Positions 51,297 to 61,193 are shown, counted from the stretch's first letter. The stretch is 64,000 bases of DNA from Caldilineaceae bacterium SB0661_bin_32 (GCA_009841235.1 VXMH01000076.1:62001-126000), one strand, 5' to 3'. A program made the numbers and translations. Notes: generated from the letters alone by a model not told the origin.

Positions 51297-54107
51297 TTAT
51301 TGCCCCTGTGACTGCAAGGCCGCAATCTCTTCGGCGATTTCAATATCAATGTGGACGGCGCTGCCTTCTTCAATCAGCGGTGCGCCGACATGAGCAAACG
51401 CCCAGTCGTTGATCGTTTCGACGGCCCCGTCGGTCATCAACTGCAGGCCATCGCAGAGCCTCTCCATCTCCTCATGCGTCCATTCTTCTTTGGCAATGAG
51501 CTTGTCAAAAAGGCGTCGATATTGGGTATCCAATCCGGGAACTGACCCGCTGCCGGTCGGCGCTGCGATCGGTGTTTCAGTGTCAGATTCTTCAAGAGGA
51601 TCTTCATCCACGAGAATCGACTCGAGGACGGATTGGGCCTCTCTGGTTTCCTCTTCGTACCGGCGCAACAGTTCATGGTCTAATGAGAAGGCAGAGGTAG
51701 AGCCGTCCTGTGCCTTGAACGGGGTTGCAGATGAGGTTCCGCTCTTTCGCTCCGGGCGCGGCAACCTGCTGGAAGCAATGCTGTGAATATCGCGGGCGAC
51801 CATCCCTTTGTCGAGACCCAACTGCGTGTAGAGCTTTTCAAGTTGCCTGATTTCTGCGGGATCGATCTTGCCGTCAGCCAGGGCTACGCCGACCAACACA
51901 TGGCTGATGGCAACCTTTTCGCTGGCGCTGAGCGCATCCAGACCCTTCTTCAGCCCTGTCTTGCCGGGAGGTGTATGCAGCCCCCAAAGCGTGTAGGCAT
52001 AGAGCGAGCGTTTCTCAGTTTCCGTAAGCCGACTGTTATGGGCAATTGCATCGTTCAAGGCGCTTGCCTCAGAGTCGCTGATGTGTTCGTCAGCGAAAGC
52101 GACCAGGGCGCCCAGGCGTAGCATGATCACAACTTTGTTGAACTCGCTGGATGGCGCAAAATCCAGCCCGTGTCCACCGGCAAACAGCGCAATTTTGCCG
52201 TCAATATCGGGCTTGGCATGATGGAAGCGGATATCCGGAGCGATGCCATAGCCGGCCTTCTCTGCAACATTCGACAGCATTTGAGCTTCTTTGCTATTGA
52301 TTGCGGAGGGGGCCTCCTCGCCAAGTTGGCTCAGCAGCGACGCTACCGAAACCAAACTTTCGAGATGGATTATGTCGTGTTGATCAAGCCGCTCTTTTCC
52401 CAATGTGCGGTCAGCCATCGACTGTGCTGAGGCCGTGCCGCCGGAATCGGACAGCTTCGTCTTCATCCAAACCTTAAACCGTTCAAGTTGCGAATAGGGC
52501 CGCAGTGAGACCAGGTCATCGGGGAGGAGAGCGAGGGCTTGGAGAGACTCGGGTGAATTGCCGGTTTTGCCAAGGAACCGGCTGAACGAATCCAGTTCAT
52601 CGGCGCAAGACCCGGCCAGAATCATCAGTTTTTTGAATGGCGTTTTCATGCGACTGACATCAGGCAGATCAAGATCGGGAGCAGGAATCAAGTACTGCAG
52701 GGCCGGGTTGGCCGGAAAGTATTCGAGTCTCAACTTGGCTCTACCCGGTTTCAGGGTCAAGCCGGCGCCGAATTCCTGGTTGTAACGCATCTTGAAGAGC
52801 GTATCGTATAGTTCCGGGCAGCGCCGCGCGGGGGTGCGCAATGTGAAGTCCGGGTGACTTCTTATCCAGGCCAGGGCTAACTCCGCCCGAACAGGCTCTC
52901 CACTTTGGGCGGTTTCCGCGAGCGCAACTTTGAGCGCCGAGTTGAAGCTGCTTTTCGCAAACAACAGTTCATCGTCCGGTGGCTCGTCAAATTTCCGATA
53001 GTTGATGGCCCAGACATATGAAAACAATCTGGAAACGCAGCTTCTGAAGGAACGATGGCCGCCATAGACGCTTTTCAACCGACTTAGCTCTTGCATCAGG
53101 GCCTTTCGTTCGTCATCTGAAACCGTTCCATCCATATCATCGATCAATAGTCGTCTTTCGATGCCACAAAAGTAGAGAAGGACATAATCTATGAATGTTT
53201 CGGGGTCACTGCGGTCGCTGGCCAGCCAGGCAAGAAATTCCGCGCGGTCTTGGGGGGTGAAACTGCCATAACCATACCAGTATTCCGGTCGTTCACCGAC
53301 GTACTCGGTTGCGTCGGCGTCAACGTCCAGAGTGGGATCTACCAGTGAGGGGTCATCATCCAATTCGAAAGGGTCCGGACTCTTCAAGTGGCCGCCAACG
53401 TAGAAGAATCCGCGCTGAATCGCAAAGGCGCCTATCTTGACCGTTTCACCCGGCTGGACCCATCTGGTCGGCTGCTGTTTTTTGGCCCTGGATTTTGGAA
53501 AAAATCCTTCTGACAGGTCAATTCGGAATTCGATCAGTTCTGGGAATATGGATTTTGCCTTTTCCAGGAACTCGGCAAGGCTTCGAACGCCTGCCAGTGG
53601 CGGCTTATCCGTTTTCGTCCCCTCTTCCGCACCTTCGATCAGGAAGCCTGCAACAGGGTTGGGGATTGCTTTCGATGTCCTGGCTGCTTTCTCGTTCTTT
53701 GCTCTTGCTTTTGTCAGACGCTCTGCAAGCCTGCCGGCGCTTCTTCCCAGCTGGTTGCACTGGTCCTCATACCGTTCCAGGATCGCCACTTCATCGGCAA
53801 GTCGTCTTTCCTTGCGATAGATGATAGCAAGCTGTTCGTAAAACCAGGGGGCTACGCGGTCGGCCCCTCCCGGATCTCTCGACTCGGCCTCGGTCGCGTA
53901 AATCAGCCTGAGCAGCAGCGCGATGGCTTCCTCGTGCCGCTGTTCTCGTTTCAACCGCTTAACCTCTTCAACATAAGCCGTGAAATGTTCGCCATCCACG
54001 AATCCCGGATGATCAAAGTGCAGATCAGCCATTTCTTCCTCTGGCATATTCGCCCTACTTGACAGAAATTCTGCCACTCTTTTGCGCCTTTCGATTATGT
54101 CGGCCAT
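51297..54107 (-). CDS. TerB_N-TerB-TerB_C domain protein
   Basis: 936 aa, cytosolic, no signal or membrane span. Residues ~35-130 look like TPR-type helices (KREQRHEEAIALLLRLIYAT). TerB_N spans ~215-430 (GAFAIQRGFFYVGG, YWYGYGSFTPQDRAEFLAWL, YFCGIERRLL); TerB itself ~655-775 with acidic helices and ALADGKIDPAE; TerB_C ~815-930 (EEWTHEEMERLC, GAVETINDWAF). AGAGGAA precedes the ATG. TerB domains are proposed metal-binding stress-response modules; the N/C additions are linked by comparative genomics to DNA-processing gene sets. It is the first gene and probable sensor or scaffold of the block. Confidence 0.87.
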   Translation of the reverse strand: MADIIERRKRVAEFLSSRANMPEEEMADLHFDHPGFVDGEHFTAYVEEVKRLKREQRHEEAIALLLRLIYATEAESRDPGGADRVAPWFYEQLAIIYRKERRLADEVAILERYEDQCNQLGRSAGRLAERLTKARAKNEKAARTSKAIPNPVAGFLIEGAEEGTKTDKPPLAGVRSLAEFLEKAKSIFPELIEFRIDLSEGFFPKSRAKKQQPTRWVQPGETVKIGAFAIQRGFFYVGGHLKSPDPFELDDDPSLVDPTLDVDADATEYVGERPEYWYGYGSFTPQDRAEFLAWLASDRSDPETFIDYVLLYFCGIERRLLIDDMDGTVSDDERKALMQELSRLKSVYGGHRSFRSCVSRLFSYVWAINYRKFDEPPDDELLFAKSSFNSALKVALAETAQSGEPVRAELALAWIRSHPDFTLRTPARRCPELYDTLFKMRYNQEFGAGLTLKPGRAKLRLEYFPANPALQYLIPAPDLDLPDVSRMKTPFKKLMILAGSCADELDSFSRFLGKTGNSPESLQALALLPDDLVSLRPYSQLERFKVWMKTKLSDSGGTASAQSMADRTLGKERLDQHDIIHLESLVSVASLLSQLGEEAPSAINSKEAQMLSNVAEKAGYGIAPDIRFHHAKPDIDGKIALFAGGHGLDFAPSSEFNKVVIMLRLGALVAFADEHISDSEASALNDAIAHNSRLTETEKRSLYAYTLWGLHTPPGKTGLKKGLDALSASEKVAISHVLVGVALADGKIDPAEIRQLEKLYTQLGLDKGMVARDIHSIASSRLPRPERKSGTSSATPFKAQDGSTSAFSLDHELLRRYEEETREAQSVLESILVDEDPLEESDTETPIAAPTGSGSVPGLDTQYRRLFDKLIAKEEWTHEEMERLCDGLQLMTDGAVETINDWAFAHVGAPLIEEGSAVHIDIEIAEEIAALQSQGQ

Positions 54108-54256
54108 CCGCAGTTCCTCTTAGGTGCTCATTGTCCCCTGTTCAACCTGCCCTGCTGCCGAACCGGCTCTTGCAGTTCCCGTTTTGCCTTCATGTTATGT
54201 TTCCCATGGCGAACACGCTGACGATGACGGAAACAGGCGAGAGGCGCAGCGGCATG
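54108..54256. other. junction between low-GC block and sugar operon
   Basis: 149 bp probably holding the promoter of the TerB gene (no consensus found) and the right edge of the low-GC block. TTCAACCTG at 54141-54149 also occurs at 47749-47757, at the other edge. Confidence 0.35.
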
Positions 54257-55423
54257 TTAGTTCCATTCATCCGTCCCCTTAATTTCCACCCACCGCTCCC
54301 CTTCGTGACTCTCCAGGATGGCCTCGCAGAGGACGATCTCCTTATGCCCGTCTGCGAAGGTGGGGAAGGGCTCGGGGGCGCTGAAGTCACCGGCGGCGAT
54401 GTAGTCGTAGAAGGACTTGAAGGAGTGCTTGAAGGAGTCGTCGTAGCCCTCGTTGTGACCGCCGGGATAGGCGATGTGGGCGCGGGCGGCTTCGGAGACG
54501 AGGCCGGGGTCGCGGAGCAGCTGCTGGTTGGCCTGGTTGCGGTGGCCGATCCAGAGCTCGTTGGGCTGTTCGCTGTTCCAGGCGACCGAGGCTTCGCTGC
54601 CCGCGATCTCGTAGCGGAGACAGTTCTTGCGGCCGGCGGTCATCTGCGAGACCCAGAGTGAACCGTGGGCGCCGTCGGAGAAGCGCAGAAGCGCCGCCCC
54701 GCTGTCCTCGGTCTCGATGTCGATGGATTCGGTGGCGTCGGGCGCCTGCACCTTGGCCGAGAAGGTCTCGACTTCACCGAGGGGGCGCTGGCGGGTGGTG
54801 TGCACGGTCTTGAGGTCGGCCTGCACGGCGGTGACGGAGAGGCCGGTGATGAACTGGACGAGGTCGAGCCAGTGGGTGCCTATGTCGGCGACGGCGCGCA
54901 GTTTGCCGCCTTCGCCGCTGAGGACGCGCCAGTTGTAGTCGGTTGGGTAGAGGAGCCAGTCCTGCACGTAGCTGCCGGTGATGGAGTGGATGCGGCCCAG
55001 CGCGCCGCTCCGGATCATGGAGCGGACTTCCCAGTTGAGCGGGTAGAAGCGCATGTTGTAGTTGACGCCGGCGGCGAGCCCGCTCTCGCCCGCCAGCTTT
55101 ACGAGCGCGCCGGATTCGGCTGAGGTCATCGCGAGCGGCTTTTCGCAGTGGACGTGTTTGCCGGCCTGCAGGGCCTGGCTGGCTTGCTCGAAGTGATGGC
55201 GGTTAGGGGAGGTGATGTGCACGGCTTCGACTTCGCCGTCGGCAAGCAACTCGGAAAAGTCGCTGTAGGCTTTGGGGATGCCGAGACCGGCGGCGGCGCG
55301 GCGGGACTTTTCAGCGGAGGAGCCGAGGATTCCGGCCACGTTGATACCCAGGCGGCGCAGCCCTTCGGTGTGGGCAGGGCCCATGAAACCGGTTCCGACG
55401 ATGGCTGCGTTGGAGACGCTCAT
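54257..55423 (-). CDS. Gfo/Idh/MocA family oxidoreductase
   Basis: 388 aa. Rossmann motif [19 protein letters not shown], substrate-side CEKPLAMT with the catalytic Lys, [10 protein letters not shown], and a C-terminal domain. NAD(P)-dependent dehydrogenase for sugars or cyclitols. Last gene of the ribose-type ABC operon (63 bp after the permease) and distinct from the 25242/26352 pair. Its normal downstream partner may be the isomerase at 46757, now 6.6 kb away beyond the low-GC block. Confidence 0.9.
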   Translation of the reverse strand: MSVSNAAIVGTGFMGPAHTEGLRRLGINVAGILGSSAEKSRRAAAGLGIPKAYSDFSELLADGEVEAVHITSPNRHHFEQASQALQAGKHVHCEKPLAMTSAESGALVKLAGESGLAAGVNYNMRFYPLNWEVRSMIRSGALGRIHSITGSYVQDWLLYPTDYNWRVLSGEGGKLRAVADIGTHWLDLVQFITGLSVTAVQADLKTVHTTRQRPLGEVETFSAKVQAPDATESIDIETEDSGAALLRFSDGAHGSLWVSQMTAGRKNCLRYEIAGSEASVAWNSEQPNELWIGHRNQANQQLLRDPGLVSEAARAHIAYPGGHNEGYDDSFKHSFKSFYDYIAAGDFSAPEPFPTFADGHKEIVLCEAILESHEGERWVEIKGTDEWN

Positions 55424-55485
55424 TCAGTCACCTCATGGTATTGGTTCGCCAACAGGATTCAGTTGCAGTGTGCCGGTCACTGCGC

Positions 55486-56496
55486 TCATGCCCTTCGAGT
55501 CAGACCGGCGTAGCCCCACGCCAGCGCCAGGACGATGGTGCCGTAAACGACCTGCTGTATGGCCTGGCCGACGTTGAGAAAGGTGAGCATCGAGTTGAGG
55601 ACGCTGAGAATCAGCGCGCCGAGAATCGTGCCTGTATAGCCGCCCACGCCGCCGAAGATCGAGGTGCCGCCGATTACGGCCGCGGCGACGGAGGGCAGGA
55701 GGAAGGCGTTGGCAAGCTGAAGATCGACGGCGCCGGTGCGGCCGCCGAGTAGGATGCCGCTGAGGGAGCCGAGGACACCGGCGACGATGTAGGCGGTGAT
55801 GCGAACCTGCCAGACGCGCACGCCGGCAAGACGAACGGCGACCTCGTTATCGCCAATTGCGTAGAGGAGCCGCCCCCAGCCTGTGCGCCTGAGCAGCCAG
55901 ATCAAGCCCCCGGCGATCAGGGCCCAGACGACCACGCTGTAGGGGATGCGGTTGCCCAGGAAGGAGCCTCCCCCAATCAGTTTGATAAAGGGGCCCATCT
56001 GCGTCGAGCCCTGCAGGATCGTCTGTGCCCAGGCGGTAAAGAGGCCGAGCAGAATGCCGGACATGGCCAGGGTCATAATGAGGGGGTTGACGCGAAAGAC
56101 GGCGACGCCGACACCGTTTGCGCTGCCGACCGCGAGGCCGACCACGACGCCCAAAAGGATGGCGACAGCGGCGCCCTCGGGAGACTGGTTGGCAGCCACG
56201 TAGGCGGAGCCGGTGGCAACCATCGTCACGGACAGGTCGATGCCGCCGGTGAGCATGAGGATGGTCTGGGCGCCGGCAAGGATGCCGAGGGGCGCGGCTT
56301 GCAGGAGTGTGTTGCGGGCGCCGCTGACGGAAAGGTAGTTCGGTTCGATGAGGCCGGTTACAAGGACGAGGACGGCGAGAATGCCGGTAAGAGCCAGCGT
56401 GGGATGCTCGGATACGACGGCGGCGGCGCGGGCGGCGAAACCGGCGGGCGCGCCTTCCGTCGCGCTGGCCTGGGCCGGCTGGGGAGACTGGCTCAT
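55486..56496 (-). CDS. ribose-type ABC transporter permease, second subunit
   Basis: 336 aa, BPD_transp_2 family. Multiple membrane spans, [42 protein letters not shown] and [20 protein letters not shown] are the RbsC hallmarks. Start overlaps the first permease stop by 4 bp. Two different permeases in one importer are found in heterodimeric CUT2 systems such as those for galactofuranose or autoinducer-2. Confidence 0.92.
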   Translation of the reverse strand: MSQSPQPAQASATEGAPAGFAARAAAVVSEHPTLALTGILAVLVLVTGLIEPNYLSVSGARNTLLQAAPLGILAGAQTILMLTGGIDLSVTMVATGSAYVAANQSPEGAAVAILLGVVVGLAVGSANGVGVAVFRVNPLIMTLAMSGILLGLFTAWAQTILQGSTQMGPFIKLIGGGSFLGNRIPYSVVVWALIAGGLIWLLRRTGWGRLLYAIGDNEVAVRLAGVRVWQVRITAYIVAGVLGSLSGILLGGRTGAVDLQLANAFLLPSVAAAVIGGTSIFGGVGGYTGTILGALILSVLNSMLTFLNVGQAIQQVVYGTIVLALAWGYAGLTRRA

Positions 56497-57497
56497 GCGG
56501 ATCTCTCCCGCAGGAGCGTTACGAGGCCGCCGACCATCATCACCCCTGCGATCAGCAGGCCCTGGATGATCTGGGCGTTGTTGGGGTCGATGCCCATGGC
56601 GCTCAAGATGGGGTTGAGCATGATGAGGATTACGCCGGCGGCGACCGCGCCGAGAACGAGGCCGGTGCCGCCGACGAGGGCGACGCCGCCGAGAACGACG
56701 GCGGCCACGCTGTTCAGGGTGGCATTGGCGCCGACGCTGAAACGGGGATCGCCGGTGCCGGTGAGGGCGACGGTGGCGAGGCCGGCGAGGGCGGCCATTG
56801 CGCCGCCGATGGCGTAGGAGGACACTTTGGCGCGGCGCACGTCGAGACCGGCGAGGCGGGCGGCGACGCTGTCGCTGCCAATTGCGTAGATGGAAAGCCC
56901 GATCCGGGTATGCCTGGAAAGGAGAAATACCAGAATTGCGGGAACCATCATCATCAGGATAGGCATGACGTAGGTGCCGCCGATCCCGGACTGGGCGCCG
57001 GTGAAGAGCCAGCGGAATTCGGGGGCGGTGCCGCCGCCGGGGGAAGGGAGGATCCAGAGGGCGAAACCGGACCAGATGTAGCCGGTAGCCAGCGTCACGA
57101 CGATGTCGGGCACGCCGGACACGCTGATAATGTAGCCGACGAGGGCGTTGAGGACGCCGAGTCCGGCGATCAGGATAATGGCGATAAAGAGCACCATCGC
57201 AAACGGTTGATCATCCATGAAGCGGGCGGCGAGCGCGTTTGTGAGAAGGAGAAGCGCGCCGAGCGAGAGATCGATGCCGCCGGCGATGACGATGATGGCC
57301 TGTCCGATCGCCAGGTAAACGAGGGGCAGGCTGTTCTTGCTGATCGAGGTGATCTGGAACTGGCCGAAGACGGGGATCAGGGTGGCGTACCATACGAGCA
57401 GCGCGCTGAGGAGCAGCCACACGCCCAAGGACCAGCTGTGGCGCGCCAACCCCGCGCGCCATACGGCAACGCCTGCGGACCGGACCGTCGTCATCAT
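56493..57497 (-). CDS. ribose-type ABC transporter permease, first subunit
   Basis: 334 aa RbsC-like inner-membrane protein. QAIIVIAGGIDLSLGALLLL, YAIGSDSVAARLAGLDVRRAKV and AAVVLGGVALVGGTGLVLGA are typical. Overlaps both neighbours by 4 bp, so stoichiometric expression is likely. Forms the channel with the second permease. Confidence 0.92.
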   Translation of the reverse strand: MMTTVRSAGVAVWRAGLARHSWSLGVWLLLSALLVWYATLIPVFGQFQITSISKNSLPLVYLAIGQAIIVIAGGIDLSLGALLLLTNALAARFMDDQPFAMVLFIAIILIAGLGVLNALVGYIISVSGVPDIVVTLATGYIWSGFALWILPSPGGGTAPEFRWLFTGAQSGIGGTYVMPILMMMVPAILVFLLSRHTRIGLSIYAIGSDSVAARLAGLDVRRAKVSSYAIGGAMAALAGLATVALTGTGDPRFSVGANATLNSVAAVVLGGVALVGGTGLVLGAVAAGVILIMLNPILSAMGIDPNNAQIIQGLLIAGVMMVGGLVTLLRERSA

Positions 57498-59038
57498 GCT
57501 AGGACCTCCAAGCCATGGGCGGCAGTGAGAAGGGAAGATTCGGTGGCGTGCGCGGCGTCCTGTTCGTCAACGATACGTCCGTCGTGCATGATCAGTACAC
57601 GGTCACAGACGAGCTGGATTTCGGCGAGCTCACTGGTATAGAGCAGTATCGCCGCGCCGCCGGCCGCCAGTTCACGCAGGAGCGCGTAGATCTCACGCTT
57701 GGTCTGGACATCGATGCCGCGCGTCGGGTCGAAACAGAGAAGCGTCCTGAAGCCGGCGACGAGCCAGCGGCCGATTGCTACTTTCTGCTGGTTCCCGCCG
57801 GAGAGGCGCCGCACCTGGGACGCGGCCCTGGTATCGATGGAGAGGCGGTCGATTGCGTTCATCACGCGCTGGCGCTCGTCCGCGGGGATGCGCAGCCACT
57901 GTCGGATGCGGCTGAAGAGGGGGACGACAAGGTTCTGGCGCACGGGCAGATTTGGCAAGAGAGTCAGCAGGCGGTCACCGGGGATGAGGACGACGCCGTC
58001 GCCAACGGCATCGTAGGGGGCTGTCCAGCGGCGCTGACTGCCGCCGACGAGAATGTCGCCGGAACTCGGGCGACGGTCGCCCGACAGGAGAGAGAAGAGA
58101 CGCTCCTGGCCCTGGCCTTCCAGCGCGACGAGGCCGAGAATCTCTCCTCGGCGCAGCTCGAATGAGATATCGCGCACGACATCGCCGGAGCTGAGCCCCT
58201 GGGCAGCGAAGGAGATCTCCTGTGGAGAGGCAGGGGTCTTCTGTTGCTGCAGCGAATGGGAGCCGGGCGCTTCAATGGCCGCGGAATCGCTGACTTCTGT
58301 GCCGAGCATCGCTTCAACCAGCTCACGCTCTTCCACGTCTTGCATGGTACCCGTTGACGAGCCGTCTGCCGCTACCGTGTCTGCGTTGGGCTCGAAAAGG
58401 GCGACGTTGCGCCCATCGCGAAGGATGGTGGCGCGGTCGCAGATGCGCCTTACCTCGGCGAGACGGTGGGTGATAAGCACGGCGGCGCGGCCCTGTTCGC
58501 GCCACTGAGTCAGGAGGGAGAAGACGCGCTCGGCCTGATCTGCGGTGAGGGCGGCGGTGATCTCGTCGAGCAGCAGGACCTGGGGATCGCGCGCCAGGGC
58601 GCGGGCCAGGTCGACCATTCGCAATGTTTCGAGGGGCAGCTCTCGTACGAGGGAGTCAGTGTCGAGGTCTTCGAGATCGAACCAGGAGAGCCAGTGGGTG
58701 AATACGGCCTCTTCGATATCGCTGAGCCGGAGATTCTGCCTGACGGTCAGATCGGGGATCAGTGCGGGGTCCTGGAAGACAGTGGCGATGCCGACGGAGA
58801 TGGCATCGACGGGAGCATGGATGCGCATGGGGCGGCCGTCGACATGCAGATCGCCTGCGTCGGCGGGATGGACGCCGGCCAGGATCTTGACAAGTGTGCT
58901 CTTGCCTGCCCCGTTTGCTCCAAGGAGCGCATGGACCTCGCCGCGGCGGACTGCAAAGTCAACCTCCTGCAGCGCCGCGACGGGCCCATACGATTTTGCT
59001 ACTTTGACGGTCGCAAGCAGTGGCTGCGTCTCACTCAT
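57494..59038 (-). CDS. ribose-type ABC transporter ATPase with two nucleotide-binding domains
   Basis: 514 aa RbsA-like fusion of two NBDs. NBD1: Walker A GANGAGKSTL, Walker B VLLLDEITAAL, but a degenerate signature (LPLETLRMVDLARAL instead of LSxGxxQ). NBD2: no GKT in the P-loop (VALEGQGQERLFSLL), intact signature LSGGNQQKVAIGRWL, and Walker B with FDP in place of DEP. So each composite ATP site lacks something; RbsA-type second domains are often degenerate, but the NBD1 signature loss is less usual. Couples by 4-bp overlap to the permease gene. Confidence 0.9.
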   Translation of the reverse strand: MSETQPLLATVKVAKSYGPVAALQEVDFAVRRGEVHALLGANGAGKSTLVKILAGVHPADAGDLHVDGRPMRIHAPVDAISVGIATVFQDPALIPDLTVRQNLRLSDIEEAVFTHWLSWFDLEDLDTDSLVRELPLETLRMVDLARALARDPQVLLLDEITAALTADQAERVFSLLTQWREQGRAAVLITHRLAEVRRICDRATILRDGRNVALFEPNADTVAADGSSTGTMQDVEERELVEAMLGTEVSDSAAIEAPGSHSLQQQKTPASPQEISFAAQGLSSGDVVRDISFELRRGEILGLVALEGQGQERLFSLLSGDRRPSSGDILVGGSQRRWTAPYDAVGDGVVLIPGDRLLTLLPNLPVRQNLVVPLFSRIRQWLRIPADERQRVMNAIDRLSIDTRAASQVRRLSGGNQQKVAIGRWLVAGFRTLLCFDPTRGIDVQTKREIYALLRELAAGGAAILLYTSELAEIQLVCDRVLIMHDGRIVDEQDAAHATESSLLTAAHGLEVLA

Positions 59039-59068
59039 GGCGACCTTAAGCCAACGGCGGGTTGCAGA

Positions 59069-60139
59069 CTATTCGCCCGGCGCCGTGCAAGCGGACACAT
59101 CGGCGCTGCCGTTGTAACTGGTGTAGGGTTTAATGTCGACGTATGTGCTCCAACCTACCTGCTCGTCGGGCGCGTAAATGGCATTGAGCGAATCGAGATC
59201 GGCGGTCGTGAAGACTTTCGGCGTGAGAATGGTCTCGTGGGGCGGATTGTTGCCTGTCAACGCGTCGAGCGCGATTGCCATGCCGACTGCGCCGATGGCG
59301 GGCGGGTTGGTGACGGCTGCGCCCATCAGACCCGCATCGGCGAGCTGGATCAACTGCTCCACGAAGCCGTTGTTGTCGGCGCCGACGATCGGCACGAAAT
59401 CAACGTTGGCGACCTGGAACTGTTCAACGACCGAATAGTCGATGCCGGAGGTCCAGATGCCGTCGATTTCCTGGGTGGTGATGAGGTCGAGGGCCTGCTG
59501 GGCGCCGGTCGAGGGGTCCCAGCCGGTGAAGGTCGAGGCCACGACTTCGATGTCAGGGTAGTTGGCGAGCGCCTCCATGAAGCCGTTGTGGCGGTCGGTG
59601 TCGGCGGGGACGCCGTCGATGCCGCGCATTTCCACGACCTTACCGGAGCCGCCGAGCTGCTCGAAGAGCCATTCGGCGCCGAGGCGGGCGTAGGCGGTCT
59701 GGTCATTGGTGGCGACGTAGGCGCCCTCGGCGGTCACGGCCTGGTCGACGGCGACCACGACGATGCCCTGGGCGATGGCCGATTCAATGACGGCGTTGAG
59801 GCCCTCGCGATCGGTCGGGTTGAGGATAATGGCGTCGACACCTTGCGAGATGAGGCCCTCGAGATCGGCGATCTGCTCGGTGGGGCCGCCGTTGCGGTTG
59901 ACGACGACGACGCTATCGACGAGGCCGCTGGCGGTGGCCTCGGCCTTGATGGCGCAGATCATCTGCTCGCGCCAGCCGTTGCCGACGAGCGTGTTGCTGA
60001 CACCGACGACGAAGCCGCCTTCCTCCTCCATCATGTCGTCGCCGCCTGCTTCCGGCGCGACAGCGACACATGCGGTGAGCGCCAGTGCGACTGCCAGCAG
60101 CAGGGCGAGAATTGTGAACTGCTGTGACTGGAACTTCAT
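59069..60139 (-). CDS. ribose-type ABC transporter substrate-binding lipoprotein
   Basis: 356 aa. Lipoprotein signal peptide with lipobox LALTAC at about residue 24, an acidic linker ([11 protein letters not shown]), then a periplasmic-binding fold of the RbsB type: [33 protein letters not shown] and [26 protein letters not shown] is 6-7 bases before the ATG. First gene of the operon; two palindromes upstream (60171-60195) suggest control by a LacI/GalR-type repressor. Ligand likely a sugar or sugar alcohol. Confidence 0.92.
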   Translation of the reverse strand: MKFQSQQFTILALLLAVALALTACVAVAPEAGGDDMMEEEGGFVVGVSNTLVGNGWREQMICAIKAEATASGLVDSVVVVNRNGGPTEQIADLEGLISQGVDAIILNPTDREGLNAVIESAIAQGIVVVAVDQAVTAEGAYVATNDQTAYARLGAEWLFEQLGGSGKVVEMRGIDGVPADTDRHNGFMEALANYPDIEVVASTFTGWDPSTGAQQALDLITTQEIDGIWTSGIDYSVVEQFQVANVDFVPIVGADNNGFVEQLIQLADAGLMGAAVTNPPAIGAVGMAIALDALTGNNPPHETILTPKVFTTADLDSLNAIYAPDEQVGWSTYVDIKPYTSYNGSADVSACTAPGE

Positions 60140-60170
60140 CTGTTCTTCCTCCTTAAACTAGGTCCACTAC

Positions 60171-60195
60171 ATTGTGAACAATCTGAAACTGTTTC
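60171..60195. promoter_or_regulatory. two adjacent palindromes, candidate operators of the ribose-type operon
   Basis: ATTGTGAACAAT (60171-60182) and GAAACTGTTTC (60185-60195) lie 32-56 bp upstream of the binding-protein ATG. GAAAC-N-GTTTC resembles LacI/GalR-family sites. No regulator gene is in the window. Confidence 0.5.
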
Positions 60196-60205
60196 TATAA
60201 GACTG

Positions 60206-61105
60206 CTAATCCCGTTCCCGAGGATCGAGTGCATCACGCAGGCCGTCGCCCAGGAAGTTGAAGGCCAGAACTGTGATCACGATCATGAGGCCGGGAAAGA
60301 AGGCAATGTGCGGGAAGCGCAAGATATAGGCTCTTCCATCCGCCAGGGTACCGCCCCAGGAGGGGTTGGGCGGGCGGATGCCCAGACCCAGGAATGAGAG
60401 CGCCGATTCGAGAATAATAATGCCCCCAATGCCGAGGGTCGCCAAAACGATGATTGGGCCCATGACATTGGGCAATAGGTGACGCCAGATGATGCGCCAG
60501 TCGCGCACGCCGACGGCGCGGGCCGCGGTGACGAAGTCGGTCGCCTTGAGGGACATGATGTCGGCGCGTACGACGCGGGCGAAGCGGGCCCAGCCGGTCG
60601 TACCGATCACGACGATGGTGGTGACGAGGCTCGGCCCCAGAACTGCGGCGAGCACGACGAGCAGGGCGATGATGGGAAAGGCCATCAGGGTATCGATTAC
60701 CCTGGAAATCAGCGTGTCAATCCAGCTGCCGGAGTAGCCGGCTATTGCGCCGATAACTACGCCCAAAGTAACTGCGATGCCGGTTGCCAGCAGGCCGACA
60801 AGCAGGGCGACGCGGGTACCGAAGATTACGCGACTGAGGAGGTCCCGTCCCAGGTGGTCGTAGCCGAAAGGGTGGGCAAGGGTTGGGCTGCCGCCGCGCA
60901 TACCGCGGAAGACTTCGTCGATGGGATCGTATGGTGAGAGCAGGGGCGCGAAAATGGCCATCAGCGCAAGGAGGAGGATGACAACCAAGCCACCGAGGGC
61001 AATGCGATTGGCGGAGAAGCGCCTCCAGGCCTGGCTCCATTCGGAGCGGTGGGCCGTTTCAGAGATGAGTTGGGTGTTTGCCGCCGAGGTAGTCGAATCC
61101 GTCAA
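60206..61105 (-). CDS. oligopeptide-type ABC permease (DppC family), cassette B
   Basis: 299 aa: FGYDHLGRDLLSRVIFGTR, EAA loop ARAVGVRDWRIIWR, LGLGIRPPNPSWGG, and GDGLRDALDPRE. Close paralogue of the gene at 9594. It follows the DppB gene at 61731 but is separated by about 625 bp holding a small antitoxin-like gene. Same-strand order binding protein - DppB - (small gene) - DppC. Confidence 0.9.
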   Translation of the reverse strand: MTDSTTSAANTQLISETAHRSEWSQAWRRFSANRIALGGLVVILLLALMAIFAPLLSPYDPIDEVFRGMRGGSPTLAHPFGYDHLGRDLLSRVIFGTRVALLVGLLATGIAVTLGVVIGAIAGYSGSWIDTLISRVIDTLMAFPIIALLVVLAAVLGPSLVTTIVVIGTTGWARFARVVRADIMSLKATDFVTAARAVGVRDWRIIWRHLLPNVMGPIIVLATLGIGGIIILESALSFLGLGIRPPNPSWGGTLADGRAYILRFPHIAFFPGLMIVITVLAFNFLGDGLRDALDPRERD

Positions 61106-61193
61106 GGCTTAATCCAAAAAAATAGCGGTGCGATAGGCGTGTAGTTCTAACCCTGTAATGGCATGTTCAGGAAGCGCTCCGGTAGCGCACGAG

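Noticed and set aside
47750-54107. Complete BREX system
   Set aside because: Only BrxD-like and BrxHI-like proteins are present; no methylase, PglZ phosphatase, BrxC, BrxA or BrxB gene is seen.
51297-54107. Classical tellurite-resistance operon
   Set aside because: No TerC, TerD, TerE or TerZ homologues are nearby; the TerB domain here is embedded in a much longer protein.
58466-60127. 553-codon + strand open frame opposite the ribose-type ATPase and binding-protein genes
   Set aside because: It is antisense to two strongly supported genes; long open antisense frames are expected in high-GC DNA, and the product is low-complexity without family motifs.
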